Assembly: GCF_000503215.1 (NCBI RefSeq)
Contig: NZ_AYTD01000017.1
Span: 310,001 to 374,000 of the forward strand
DNA length: 64,000 bases
Origin: Pseudomonas canadensis
GTDB lineage: Bacteria > Pseudomonadota > Gammaproteobacteria > Pseudomonadales > Pseudomonadaceae
Direction: 5' to 3'
The notes under the pieces were generated by a model, which did not search any database, had not been told where the DNA came from, and saw only the letters and a list, made by a program, of their open reading frames with translations. The first letter of the stretch is position 1. Each line of letters starts with the position of its first letter. Both the position numbers and the translations under genes were made by a program. Below, piece after piece: positions 24,518-32,961 of this stretch.

Positions 24518-25324
24518 TTATTGAGCCCAGCGCAATTGCGTAGGCAGCGGTGAAACAGGTTCGGGTTCCGGCGGCGACCCCGGCAGGGACAACACACGGT
24601 TGAGCACTTCAGCTTCCAGTGCGGCCAGGCGATGTGAGCCGCGGGCCCGTGGGCGTGGCAGGTCGACGATCAGGTCCAAGCCGATTTCACCGTCCTCGAT
24701 CAGGATCACCCGGTCGGCAATCGCCACGGCTTCGCTGACGTCGTGGGTCACCAGCAACACGGTGAACCCGTGCTTCTGCCACAGGTTTTCGATCAGTTGC
24801 TGCATCTCGATACGGGTCAAGGCATCCAGCGCACCCAACGGCTCATCCAGCAGCAACAAGCGCGGCTGGTGGATCAGCGCACGGGCCAGGGCCACGCGTT
24901 GCTTCTGCCCGCCGGACAGCGCCGCCGGCCATTCATTGGCGCGCTCAGCCAGGCCGACCGCTTCCAGGGCTTCCAACGCTTTGGGGCGCCAGTTGCCTTT
25001 AAGGCCCAGGCCGACGTTGTCGATGATCTTTTTCCACGGCAACAGGCGCGCTTCCTGGAACATCAACCGCGTGTCTTCAATGGCTTCGCTCAGCGGTGCG
25101 GAACCGGCCAGCAGCTCGCCGCCGCTTGCCTTGTCCAGGCCGGCCAGCAGGCGCAGCAAAGTACTTTTGCCGCAACCGCTGCGCCCGACCACCGCAACGA
25201 ATTGACCGGCGGGGATGTGCAGGTCGATGTCCTTGAGCACTTCGCGCGCGCCAAAGGCCTTGCGCAACTTGCGTACCGCCAGGGGAATGCCCTTGAGCAG
25301 GCGCGGGGGTTGTTGAGCTGTCAT
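24518..25324 (-). CDS. ssuB: aliphatic sulfonate ABC transporter ATP-binding protein
   Basis: ABC ATPase of 268 residues: Walker A VGRSGCGKSTLLRLL near 48-62, signature LSGGQKQRVALARAL, Walker B LLLLDEPLGALD, switch VTHDVSEA. Its ATG overlaps the ssuC stop (ATGA), so the two are translationally coupled. Powers alkanesulfonate uptake through SsuC. Confidence 0.94.
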   Translation of the reverse strand: MTAQQPPRLLKGIPLAVRKLRKAFGAREVLKDIDLHIPAGQFVAVVGRSGCGKSTLLRLLAGLDKASGGELLAGSAPLSEAIEDTRLMFQEARLLPWKKIIDNVGLGLKGNWRPKALEALEAVGLAERANEWPAALSGGQKQRVALARALIHQPRLLLLDEPLGALDALTRIEMQQLIENLWQKHGFTVLLVTHDVSEAVAIADRVILIEDGEIGLDLIVDLPRPRARGSHRLAALEAEVLNRVLSLPGSPPEPEPVSPLPTQLRWAQ

Positions 25325-26109
25325 GCCGCACCTCCTTTATTCACTTGATACGCCGGGTGCCAGCGCAGCCACACACGTTCCAGGCCGCGAGCCGCCAGGT
25401 CCGCGAGCTTGCCGAGGATCGCGTACATGACGATGGCCAGTACCACCACATCGGTTTGCAGGAATTCGCGGGCGTTCATCGCCAGGTAGCCAATACCGGA
25501 GCTGGCGGAGATGGTTTCTGCCACGATCAGCGTCAGCCACATGAAACCCAGGGCAAAGCGCACGCCCACCAAAATCGATGGCAGTGCGCCCGGCAGGATC
25601 ACCTGCCGGAACAGGCTGAACCCGGACAAGCCGTAGCTGCGCGACATTTCCACCAGCGCCGGGTCGACGTTGCGAATGCCGTGGTAGGTGTTGAGGTAAA
25701 TCGGAAACAGCGTGCCGAGGGCGACCAGGAAAATCTTCGCGGTCTCATCAATGCCGAACCACAGGATCACCAGCGGAATCAGCGCCAAATGTGGCACGTT
25801 GCGGATCATCTGCACCGAGCTGTCCAGCAGGCGTTCGCCCCATTTCGACAGGCCGGTGATAAAGCCCAGGGCCAGGCCGATGCTGCCACCAATCACGAAG
25901 CCCAAACCCGCACGCCAGCCACTGATGGCTAGGTGAGTCCAGATTTCGCCACTGGCGACCAAGTGCACACCGGCTGCGATTACGGCACTCGGCGCTGGCA
26001 GAATGCGCGTCGACAACCAACCCGCCGAGACCGACAACTGCCACACCGCGAGTAACAAAATCGGGAGTACCCAGGGCGCTATCCGATGGCTCAATTTTTC
26101 ATAGTTCAT
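25321..26109 (-). CDS. ssuC: aliphatic sulfonate ABC transporter permease
   Basis: Inner-membrane permease of 262 residues from MNYEKLSHRIAPWVLPILLLAVWQ, with about six membrane segments and the permease loop VEMSRSYGLSGFSLFRQVILPGALP. The frame continues open upstream to 26397 inside ssuD; that part is not protein of this family. Eight nt separate it from the ssuD stop. Confidence 0.93.
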   Translation of the reverse strand: MNYEKLSHRIAPWVLPILLLAVWQLSVSAGWLSTRILPAPSAVIAAGVHLVASGEIWTHLAISGWRAGLGFVIGGSIGLALGFITGLSKWGERLLDSSVQMIRNVPHLALIPLVILWFGIDETAKIFLVALGTLFPIYLNTYHGIRNVDPALVEMSRSYGLSGFSLFRQVILPGALPSILVGVRFALGFMWLTLIVAETISASSGIGYLAMNAREFLQTDVVVLAIVMYAILGKLADLAARGLERVWLRWHPAYQVNKGGAA

Positions 26110-26117
26110 GGGCTGCC

Positions 26118-27266
26118 TCAGCTCGCCGACGCAGCTTTGGGAAGGATGTCGTTGGCGACCATTTCGCCGAACGGGCTGACGTAGCCGGCACTTTTCGGCA
26201 ACTCGGGACGTTCGATATCCAGGTGGGGGAACAGCAGTTCCGCGACGCGATATGACTCTTCGAGGTGTGGATAACCGGAGAAGATAAAAGTGTCGATGCC
26301 CAGCGCGGCGTATTCCTTCACGCGTTCCGCCACGGTGGGGCCATCGCCCACCAGCGCGGTGCCTGCGCCGCCACGCACCAGGCCGACGCCGGCCCACAGA
26401 TTGGGGCTGACTTCGAGGTTGTCGCGGTTGCCACCATGCAGCGCCGCCATACGTTGCTGGCCGACGGAATCGAACCGCGCCAGGGAAGCCTGGGCACGGG
26501 CGATGGTGTCATCGTCCAGGTGGGAGATCAGTTTGTCGGCGGCTTTCCACGCTTCGTCGTTGGTTTCACGCACGATCACATGCAAACGAATGCCGAAACG
26601 CACGGTGCGCCCAAGCTTCGCGGCCTTGGCGCGAACCTGTTCGATTTTTTCCGCAACCGCTGCCGGTGGCTCACCCCACGTCAGCACCATCTCCACCTGC
26701 TCGGCCGCCAGGTCCTGGGCCGCCTCGGAGGAACCGCCGAAGTACAGGGGCGGACGCGGTTGCTGGATCGGCGGATACAGCAGCTTGGCGCCTTTGACGC
26801 TGATGTGTTCGCCGTCGTAGTCCACGGTTTCGCCTTCCAGCACACGGCGCCAGATGCGGGTAAATTCCACCGAGGCTTGGTAACGCTCTTCATGACTGAG
26901 GAACAAGCCGTCACCGGCCAATTCTTCCGGGTCACCGCCAGTGACCAGGTTGAACAAGGCACGCCCGCCGGACAGACGATCCAGGGTCGCAGCCTGACGC
27001 GCCGCCACCGTCGGCGAAATGATCCCGGGGCGCAGGGCGACCAGGAATTTCAGACGCTGGGTCACCGGGATCAGCGAGGCGGCCACCAGCCACGAGTCTT
27101 CGCAGGAGCGACCGGTAGGGATCAGCACCCCGCCGAAACCCAGACGGTCAGCGGCCTGGGCCACTTGCTGCAGGTATCCGTGGTCAACGGCGCGAGCGCC
27201 TTCGGCGGTGCCAAGGTAATGGCCGTCGCCGTGGGTAGGCAGGAACCAGAAAATATTGAGGCTCAT
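26118..27266 (-). CDS. ssuD: FMNH2-dependent alkanesulfonate monooxygenase
   Basis: Luciferase-family (TIM barrel) monooxygenase of 382 residues, the exact usual length, beginning MSLNIFWFLPTHGDGHYLGT. Cleaves C1-C10 alkanesulfonates to aldehyde and sulfite using FMNH2 from SsuE. Typical motifs LVATSLIPVTQRLKFLVALRPG-like region (here VAASLIPVTQRLKFLVALR) and FNLVTGGDPEELAGDG. Sits between ssuA and ssuC, as in P. putida. Confidence 0.96.
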   Translation of the reverse strand: MSLNIFWFLPTHGDGHYLGTAEGARAVDHGYLQQVAQAADRLGFGGVLIPTGRSCEDSWLVAASLIPVTQRLKFLVALRPGIISPTVAARQAATLDRLSGGRALFNLVTGGDPEELAGDGLFLSHEERYQASVEFTRIWRRVLEGETVDYDGEHISVKGAKLLYPPIQQPRPPLYFGGSSEAAQDLAAEQVEMVLTWGEPPAAVAEKIEQVRAKAAKLGRTVRFGIRLHVIVRETNDEAWKAADKLISHLDDDTIARAQASLARFDSVGQQRMAALHGGNRDNLEVSPNLWAGVGLVRGGAGTALVGDGPTVAERVKEYAALGIDTFIFSGYPHLEESYRVAELLFPHLDIERPELPKSAGYVSPFGEMVANDILPKAASAS

Positions 27267-27291
27267 GGAGTTGTCTCCTGAAGAAGTCGGA

Positions 27292-28260
27292 TTACGGCGC
27301 TTTGGCAACGGCGGCGGGGGGTGTCCAGATCACGTCCTTGATGTTCAAGGGCTTGGGGATCAATTTGAGCTGGTAGAAGCTGTCGGCGATTTTCTGCTGG
27401 GCGGCGACCACTTCCGGGGTCAGGAACAGCGCGCCGTAGCCTTGGCGTTTCACCGAGGTCAGGGTGATGTCAGCCGGCAGGCCGAGCAGCGGGGCAACTT
27501 GCTCAGTCACTTCCTGCGGGTTGGCCTTGGACCACTCGCCCACGGCGCGCACTTCTTCGATCAGCGCCTTGACCACTTCAGGGTGTTTTTCAGCGTAAGG
27601 CTTGGTCGCGAGATAAAACTGGTGGTTGTCGGCAATGCCAGTACCGTCACGCAGGGTGCGGGCTTGCAGTTGTTTCTCGGCGGCGGCCTGGTACGGGTCC
27701 CAGATGACCCAGGCGTCCACGCTGCCACGCTCGAAGGCGGCACGCGCATCGGCGGGCGGCAGGAACACAGTCTGCACGTCGGTGTATTTCAGGCCGGCGT
27801 CTTCCAGGGCACGCACCAGCAGGTAATGCACGTTGGAGCCTTTGTTCAGGACGATTTTCTTGCCCTTGAGCTCGGACACGGATTTGATCGGCGAATCTTT
27901 CGGCACCAGGATCGCTTCGCTGGTCGGCGCGGGTGGCTCGTAGGCCACGTAGAGCAAATCGGCGCCAGCGGCCTGAGCGAAGACCGGTGGGGTTTCGCCA
28001 GTCACGCCGAAGTCGATGGAGCCGACGTTCAGGCCTTCCAGCAATTGCGGGCCGCCAGGAAACTCGGTCCACTGCACGTTCACGCCTTGGGCAGCCAGGC
28101 GTTTCTCCAAGGTGCCCTTGGCTTTGAGCAGCACCAGCGTGCCGTACTTCTGATAACCGATCCGCAGGGTCTCGGCGGCTTGAGCTTGAACAATGACGCC
28201 GAAGGACACAGCCGCAGCAAACAGTGCGACCAGACCACGACGCAAGATGACAGTGCGCAT
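27292..28260 (-). CDS. ssuA: aliphatic sulfonate-binding periplasmic protein
   Basis: Binding protein of 322 residues. Signal peptide MRTVILRRGLVALFAAAVSFGVIVQAQA; then ETLRIGYQKYGTLVLLKAKGTLEKRL and FPGGPQLLEGLNVGSIDFGVTGETPPVFAQAAG, characteristic of SsuA. Delivers sulfonates to SsuBC. Between ssuE (95-nt gap) and ssuD. Confidence 0.94.
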   Translation of the reverse strand: MRTVILRRGLVALFAAAVSFGVIVQAQAAETLRIGYQKYGTLVLLKAKGTLEKRLAAQGVNVQWTEFPGGPQLLEGLNVGSIDFGVTGETPPVFAQAAGADLLYVAYEPPAPTSEAILVPKDSPIKSVSELKGKKIVLNKGSNVHYLLVRALEDAGLKYTDVQTVFLPPADARAAFERGSVDAWVIWDPYQAAAEKQLQARTLRDGTGIADNHQFYLATKPYAEKHPEVVKALIEEVRAVGEWSKANPQEVTEQVAPLLGLPADITLTSVKRQGYGALFLTPEVVAAQQKIADSFYQLKLIPKPLNIKDVIWTPPAAVAKAP

Positions 28261-28355
28261 GGCGCTCTCTCCAAATAGTGCGTTCAGGGGGTTGGCTGCA
28301 CCTGCTTGGCCGTTGGCGGCTGAGTAAGGTGAGTTTTTTTACATTTCGGTGTGGC

Positions 28356-28949
28356 TTAAATGCTCCAGCGAGCACTCAACAAACGTTCATTCAACACATG
28401 AGGGTCCAGCGGTTTCGGGCGACGGGCCATGGCGCCATACAGCGTTTCCAGGGCCTCGTGCAAACGGTGTTCAAGTACCGGCACCAGTTGCGCCTGGGCG
28501 CTGCCTTCGCCGTACGCGATCTGGCTGTCTTCGGCGAAGATGCCGTGGAGCAACTCCTGGGCCTTCAGCGCCGACAGCACCGGCTTCAGGGCGTAGTCCA
28601 CCGCCAGCATGTGGGCGATGCTGCCACCGGTCGCCATCGGCAATACGATCTTGTGGGCCAGTGCGCGTTCGGGCAGCAGGTCCAGCACGGTTTTCAGCGC
28701 TCCGGAAAACGAAGCCTTGTAGACCGGCGTAGCGATCACCAGGCCATCAGCGTTAGCCACTTGTTGCAGCAGGTCGATGACCTTGGGGCTGTCGAAGCGC
28801 GCATGCAGCAAGTCTTCAGCCGGGAAGTCCCGTATCTGGTAACTCACCACTTCTACGCCTTTGTCTTGCAACCACTGACGGGTTTTATCCAGCAACACCC
28901 CGGAGCGGGAACGCTGGCTGGGACTGCCTCCAAGTGTTACGACCAACAT
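28356..28949 (-). CDS. ssuE: NAD(P)H-dependent FMN reductase
   Basis: Flavodoxin-fold reductase of 197 residues: MLVVTLGGSPSQRSRSGVLLD (flavin phosphate site) and LVIATPVYKASFSGALKTVLDLLP. Supplies FMNH2 to SsuD. First gene of the ssuEADCBF cluster; upstream 290 nt include a very AT-rich stretch (29020-29095) likely to contain the sulfate-starvation promoter. Confidence 0.94.
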   Translation of the reverse strand: MLVVTLGGSPSQRSRSGVLLDKTRQWLQDKGVEVVSYQIRDFPAEDLLHARFDSPKVIDLLQQVANADGLVIATPVYKASFSGALKTVLDLLPERALAHKIVLPMATGGSIAHMLAVDYALKPVLSALKAQELLHGIFAEDSQIAYGEGSAQAQLVPVLEHRLHEALETLYGAMARRPKPLDPHVLNERLLSARWSI

Positions 28950-29101
28950 GCAGGAATTCCTTGAGCAGGTGTCGGCGGTTCGCTGTGTGGCGATGGCGCC
29001 AAGATGGAACAGACATTATCAGCAGATTCATATATCTTTAAATCTTATTTTTTCATGTGTTTATTCCTTAAATGCATATAAAAATTATCAAATCCCAGGC
29101 G

Positions 29102-29126
29102 AAAAAAAAGGCCGTTAAAACGGCCT
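29102..29126 (-). terminator. intrinsic terminator downstream of lsfA
   Basis: AGGCCG/CGGCCT stem (29109-29114 with 29121-29126) with A/T extension in the loop; read on the minus strand it is followed by eight T. It ends the lsfA transcript before the ssuE promoter region. Confidence 0.85.
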
Positions 29127-29162
29127 GAAAACCCCTGCTATGTGATTCTTCAGAACGATCGC

Positions 29163-29235
29163 CATCGCCGGCAAGCCGGCTCCTACAACTGGAATGTGAT
29201 CACCTGTAGGAGCCGACTTGCCGGCGGTAGCGACA
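29163..29235. repeat. two REP arms in tail-to-tail order
   Basis: CGCCGGCAAGCCGGCTCCTACA comes first and TGTAGGAGCCGACTTGCCGGCG second: the reverse order of the other pairs in the window, so the GTAGGAG ends face each other. Lies between lsfA and its terminator. Confidence 0.8.
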
Positions 29236-29241
29236 TCAGCA

Positions 29242-29880
29242 TCAACGGTTGGGCTGAGGGGTGAGCCGCAGGTAAGGCTTCACCGCCCGGTAACCCTTCG
29301 GAAAGCGTTTCTTGATTTCCTCCTCGTCCTTGAGCGACGGCACGATCACCACTTCATCACCGTCCTGCCAGTTGGCGGGCGTGGCGACCTTGTGGTTGTC
29401 GGTAAGCTGCAACGAGTCGATGACCCGCAGGATTTCGTGGAAATTGCGCCCGGTGCTGGCCGGGTAGGTGATGGTCAGGCGGATCTTCTTGTTCGGGTCG
29501 ATCACGAACAAGGAGCGCACGGTGAGCGTGTCACTGGCGTTGGGGTGAATCAGGTCGTAGAGGTCGGACACCTTGCGATCGGCGTCGGCCAGGATCGGGA
29601 AGTTGACGATAGTGTTCTGGGTTTCGTTGATGTCTTCGATCCACTTGTGGTGCGAGTCCACCGGGTCGACCGACAGCGCGATGGCCTTGACGCCGCGCTG
29701 GGCGAATTCGTCCTTGAGCTTGGCAGTGAAGCCCAGCTCAGTGGTGCACACCGGGGTGAAGTCCGCCGGGTGGGAAAACAGCACACCCCAGCTATCGCCC
29801 AGCCATTCGTGGAAACGAATTTTGCCGGCGCTGGAATCCTGTTCGAAGTCGGGGGCGATATCGCCCAGTCTTAGGCTCAT
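29242..29880 (-). CDS. lsfA: one-Cys peroxiredoxin (Prx6 type), sulfate-starvation induced
   Basis: Protein of 212 residues with peroxidatic C45 in FSHPADFTPVCTTELG and no second cysteine, so it is a one-Cys peroxiredoxin with the long C-terminal domain (VATPANWQDGDEVVIVP). P. putida lsfA is induced by sulfate limitation and lies near ssu genes, which matches the location here. Probably removes peroxide, including that leaking from the SsuDE flavin reactions. Own promoter region upstream is AT-rich. Confidence 0.94.
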   Translation of the reverse strand: MSLRLGDIAPDFEQDSSAGKIRFHEWLGDSWGVLFSHPADFTPVCTTELGFTAKLKDEFAQRGVKAIALSVDPVDSHHKWIEDINETQNTIVNFPILADADRKVSDLYDLIHPNASDTLTVRSLFVIDPNKKIRLTITYPASTGRNFHEILRVIDSLQLTDNHKVATPANWQDGDEVVIVPSLKDEEEIKKRFPKGYRAVKPYLRLTPQPNR

Positions 29881-30115
29881 GGTGTGGCTCCTGGTGAGTG
29901 CTTATGGAGCCCACTGTGCATGGATTGTGGATTATTTAAAAAGAATAAATATCGATTTATCTAGACGATAAAGGAATATTAAAAATCTGTTCATTGGACG
30001 TATTCGAAAGCGAGGAGCACCATCGTTTCCAAGGTTCGAGAAGGCCTTGAGACGCTGTACACAGAGGGGTTCAGGAAGGGCTTGCGGGGGTTTAGCCCGA
30101 CTTGAAAGCAAGACA

Positions 30116-30142
30116 CCTTGCCCGGTGTTGCACCGGGCAAGG
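30116..30142 (-). terminator. probable terminator of the oprD-type gene
   Basis: CCTTGCCCGGTG (30116-30127), loop TTG, CACCGGGCAAGG (30131-30142): 12 perfect pairs just after the porin stop codon. The T-run on the minus-strand side is weak (TGTCTTGCTTTC); on the plus side there is TTTT. Confidence 0.8.
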
Positions 30143-30152
30143 TTTTACGCAG

Positions 30153-31526
30153 TTACTTGAACGCGTAGGTGTAGCTTACGATGACGCGGTTTTCGTCTTG
30201 ATCGCGCGCGGCAGCAACATCGTTGCGCCACATAGCGTTTTTCCAGGCAACACCGACGTTTTTGAACAGACCTTCTGGCACAACGTAGGCAACAGTAATG
30301 TCACGCTCCCACTCGGACTGGCCGGTGAACTCAGCGCGGCTACCGTTGACGGTGTCGATGTCAGTGCCTTTGAGGTACACAACACCAGCGGTCAGGCCAG
30401 GAACGCCAACCTTGGCGAAGTCGTAGGAGTAGCGAGCTTGCCAGGTACGTTCGCCAGCACGGGCGAACTTGGCGATCTGCATGTCAGTGGTCAGGTAAGC
30501 GGACGAACCGTCGCCTTGGTTCAACCAAGGGAAGTCACTGCTACCGTTGCTGACTTGATAACCACCACCGAAGGTGTGACCGGCAACGGTATACAGGAAC
30601 AGACCGCTGTACAGGTTGTTATCAACCTTGCCGCGACCGGAGTTGACACCGCTGTAGTTGCCCGACGAGAAGTAGGCGGATTCGTGACCGTTCTTACCGT
30701 CGTCGGAGCTGTTGAAGTAACGCAGGTCAGACTTCAGCACGCCCGGGCCGATTGCCCAGTTGTGAGTCAGGCCGAGGAAGTGTTGCTTGTAGAAATCTTC
30801 CAGGTTGCCATAGTAGTACTGTGCGGTCAGATCCTTGGTGATCTTGTAGTCACCACCGGCATAGTAGAACTTGTTGCTGTCACGCCAGGCGGCGCCACGG
30901 GAGTTGGCACCCGAGATCGACAGATTGTCGACGTTGCTGGAGTTACGACCTTTGGCTTTTTCGATCTGACCCGCAACCAGCGTCAGGTCTTTGTTGAGAT
31001 CGTTGGTAGTGATCTGGCCACCTTGGAAGGTCTGCGGCAGCAGACGACCATCGTTGGTCACGATAACCGGCAGTTTAGGCTGCAGAGTACCCAGCTTCAG
31101 TTCGGTCTGGGAGATCTTGGCTTTGGCAGTCAGGCCCAGGCTCGAATAGTTATCAACGGCTTCGCCATTGGACTTGCTCGGGAACACAGTGCCGCCGTAC
31201 GAGGAAGCAGTGGCGCCGTTGGTGCCGCCGCCGGAATCCAGGCGAACACCCAGCAGGCCGATTGCGTCAAGGCCGAAACCTACGGTGCCTTGGGTGTAAC
31301 CGGAGATGAAGCGCAGGTCGAAGCCTTGGCCCCACTCTTCTTGCTTGCTCTGAACACCGGCGCGCTTGTTGGCAGCAGTGCCAGCAGCGGAGTCACGGTT
31401 GTCAGTGTTGATGTAAAAGTTACGCAGACCCAGTGTTACTTTGCTGTCTTCGATGAAACCGGCAGCGCCTGCTTGCTGAGCGATTGCGCCCAGGGCTACA
31501 GCCAGTGCCAAGGTGGACTTCTTCAT
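30153..31526 (-). CDS. OprD-family outer membrane porin
   Basis: Porin of 457 residues. Signal peptide MKKSTLALAVALGAIAQQAGAAG; then FIEDSKVTLGLRNFYINTDNRD, the typical OprD start, and alternating beta-strand pattern to the end (DENRVIVSYTYAFK). Contains EEWGQGFDLRFISGYTQGTVGFGLDAIGLLGVRLD, conserved in OprD proteins. Outer-membrane channel for small anionic or amino-acid-like solutes. Its location between lsfA/ssu and tauA suggests a route for organosulfur compounds, which is inference. GAGGAG precedes the ATG. Confidence 0.93.
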   Translation of the reverse strand: MKKSTLALAVALGAIAQQAGAAGFIEDSKVTLGLRNFYINTDNRDSAAGTAANKRAGVQSKQEEWGQGFDLRFISGYTQGTVGFGLDAIGLLGVRLDSGGGTNGATASSYGGTVFPSKSNGEAVDNYSSLGLTAKAKISQTELKLGTLQPKLPVIVTNDGRLLPQTFQGGQITTNDLNKDLTLVAGQIEKAKGRNSSNVDNLSISGANSRGAAWRDSNKFYYAGGDYKITKDLTAQYYYGNLEDFYKQHFLGLTHNWAIGPGVLKSDLRYFNSSDDGKNGHESAYFSSGNYSGVNSGRGKVDNNLYSGLFLYTVAGHTFGGGYQVSNGSSDFPWLNQGDGSSAYLTTDMQIAKFARAGERTWQARYSYDFAKVGVPGLTAGVVYLKGTDIDTVNGSRAEFTGQSEWERDITVAYVVPEGLFKNVGVAWKNAMWRNDVAAARDQDENRVIVSYTYAFK

Positions 31527-31896
31527 GTACCGCTCCTCTCATTTCTAATTTTTGTATTTCTTTGGTCTCGGGTCTGACGCCCTCGATCCACAGATGCGCG
31601 ATTAGCGCCAGATAGTGACTACCAAGTCAATCGTAACCTTGTGTGTCTACTACCTTCGTCTAATCGCAGTTGATTTGGTCCCTGCAGGGTAATGAGTTTT
31701 TCATACACCCAAAAAGAATTGTTTCATTCTTTTTCATACGATTCGGGAATAAGCCTTTCCATGATGCGGACAAGTCTGGGTAGACAAACCGCTCCATAAG
31801 CTAATTCCTAAAGGGTATTTGTTAGCGCTTTTTTAGATCGATTAGTGTGGCCGTACTGTTGCATACGTCACCCACGATCAAAAAGGCGACGCCATC
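31527..31896. other. 370-nt divergent spacer between porin and tauA-like genes
   Basis: No gene seen. The region becomes AT-rich from 31690 onward. It contains the inverted repeat and direct repeats listed separately, and a weak ribosome site (AAAGGCGACGCC) before the tauA-like ATG. Confidence 0.7.
31697..31739. promoter_or_regulatory. direct repeats TTTTTCATAC with internal 9-bp inverted repeat
   Basis: TTTTTCATAC occurs at 31697-31706 and 31730-31739, start-to-start 33 bp (about three helical turns). Between and overlapping them AAAAAGAAT (31711-31719) and ATTCTTTTT (31726-31734) form a perfect inverted repeat with a 6-nt loop. Candidate regulator binding region serving the divergent genes. 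Confidence 0.45.
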
Positions 31897-32883
31897 ATGG
31901 CCAAACGCACATCCTCCCGTCAATTTGTTACAGTTTTTGTGTCACTAATACTTTCTTTTGGTGTCAAAGCCGCCGATTTAACCATCGGCTACCAAACCGG
32001 CATTGACCCCAGCAAAGTCCCACAGGCCGACGGCCTCTATGAGAAGGCCATCGGTGAAAAAATCGCCTGGCGCCGGTTCAACAGTGGGCCGGAAGTCGTA
32101 ACCGCTATTGCCTCAGGCGATGTGCAGATTGGCAATCTCGGTTCCAGCCCCCTCGCGGCAGCGGCTTCTCGCAATCTACCCATCGTCGCGTTCATCGTAT
32201 CGGCCCAGATCAATACTTCTGAAGCATTGGTGGTGCGTAACGGCAGCCACATTGACGCACCCAAGGATCTGATCGGCAAAACCATCGCCACGCCATTTGT
32301 CTCAACCTCGCATTACAGCCTGCTCGGCGCGCTGAAGCACTGGGGTCTGGACACCAGGCAAGTCAAGGTGGTGAACCTGCAACCGGCAGAAATTGCCGCC
32401 GCGTGGAAACGCGGCGATATCGACGGCGCATTCGTGTGGTCGCCGGCTCTGGGCGAAATCCGCAAGACCGGCAAGACCCTGACAGACGCGGCCCAGGTGG
32501 GTCAGTGGGGCGCACCGACCTTTGAAGTATGGGTGGCGCGTAAGGATTTCGCGGAAAAACATCCTGACGTAGTGGCCAAGTTTGCCAAGGTCACCCTGGA
32601 TTCGTTTGCCGAGTATGCGACCCATAAGGACGGTTGGACGGTGAACTCCGAGCCGGTGCAGAAAATCGCGAAACTGACAGGTTCAAATGCTGCCGACATT
32701 CCGGAGCTGTTAGCCGGTACCACGTTCCCGGATGCGCAGGCACAGCAAACTGACGCGCTGCTTAAAGGCGGCACGGCGAAGGCGATTGGGGAGACGGCGA
32801 AGTTCTTGAAGGAACAAGGAAAGGTTGAGGCAGTGTTGCCAGACTATTCAGCGTACGTGACCGACAAATTCGTCAAGCCCTGA
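31897..32883 (+). CDS. tauA: taurine-binding periplasmic protein, orphan
   Basis: Binding protein of 328 residues. Signal peptide RQFVTVFVSLILSFGVKA; mature part ADLTIGYQTGIDPSKVPQADGLYEKAIG. Strong TauA motifs: ASGDVQIGNLGSSPLA, FVSTSHYSLLGALKHWG, NLQPAEIAAAWKRGDIDGAFVW and VGQWGAPTFEVWVARKDFAEKHP. The family delivers taurine to TauBC. No tauB, tauC or tauD follows: the next gene is argA on the other strand, beyond a REP pair. It may serve the ssu permease or a transporter elsewhere. Confidence 0.9.
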   Translation: MAKRTSSRQFVTVFVSLILSFGVKAADLTIGYQTGIDPSKVPQADGLYEKAIGEKIAWRRFNSGPEVVTAIASGDVQIGNLGSSPLAAAASRNLPIVAFIVSAQINTSEALVVRNGSHIDAPKDLIGKTIATPFVSTSHYSLLGALKHWGLDTRQVKVVNLQPAEIAAAWKRGDIDGAFVWSPALGEIRKTGKTLTDAAQVGQWGAPTFEVWVARKDFAEKHPDVVAKFAKVTLDSFAEYATHKDGWTVNSEPVQKIAKLTGSNAADIPELLAGTTFPDAQAQQTDALLKGGTAKAIGETAKFLKEQGKVEAVLPDYSAYVTDKFVKP

Positions 32884-32886
32884 CCC

Positions 32887-32952
32887 TGTAGGAGCCGGCT
32901 TGCCGGCGATGGCTCCCTTGAAAACGCCATCGCCGGCAAGCCGACTCCTACA
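32887..32952. repeat. REP inverted pair (GTAGGAGCCGGC type)
   Basis: TGTAGGAGCCGGCTTGCCGG and its near-perfect reverse complement with a short loop, three nt after the tauA-like stop and ten nt before the end of convergent argA. Confidence 0.9.
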
Positions 32953-32961
32953 GAATGGGGA

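Noticed and set aside
30102..31577. 491-codon open frame on the plus strand over the porin gene
   Set aside because: Antisense of the OprD-family gene, whose signal peptide, ribosome site and terminator all support the minus strand.
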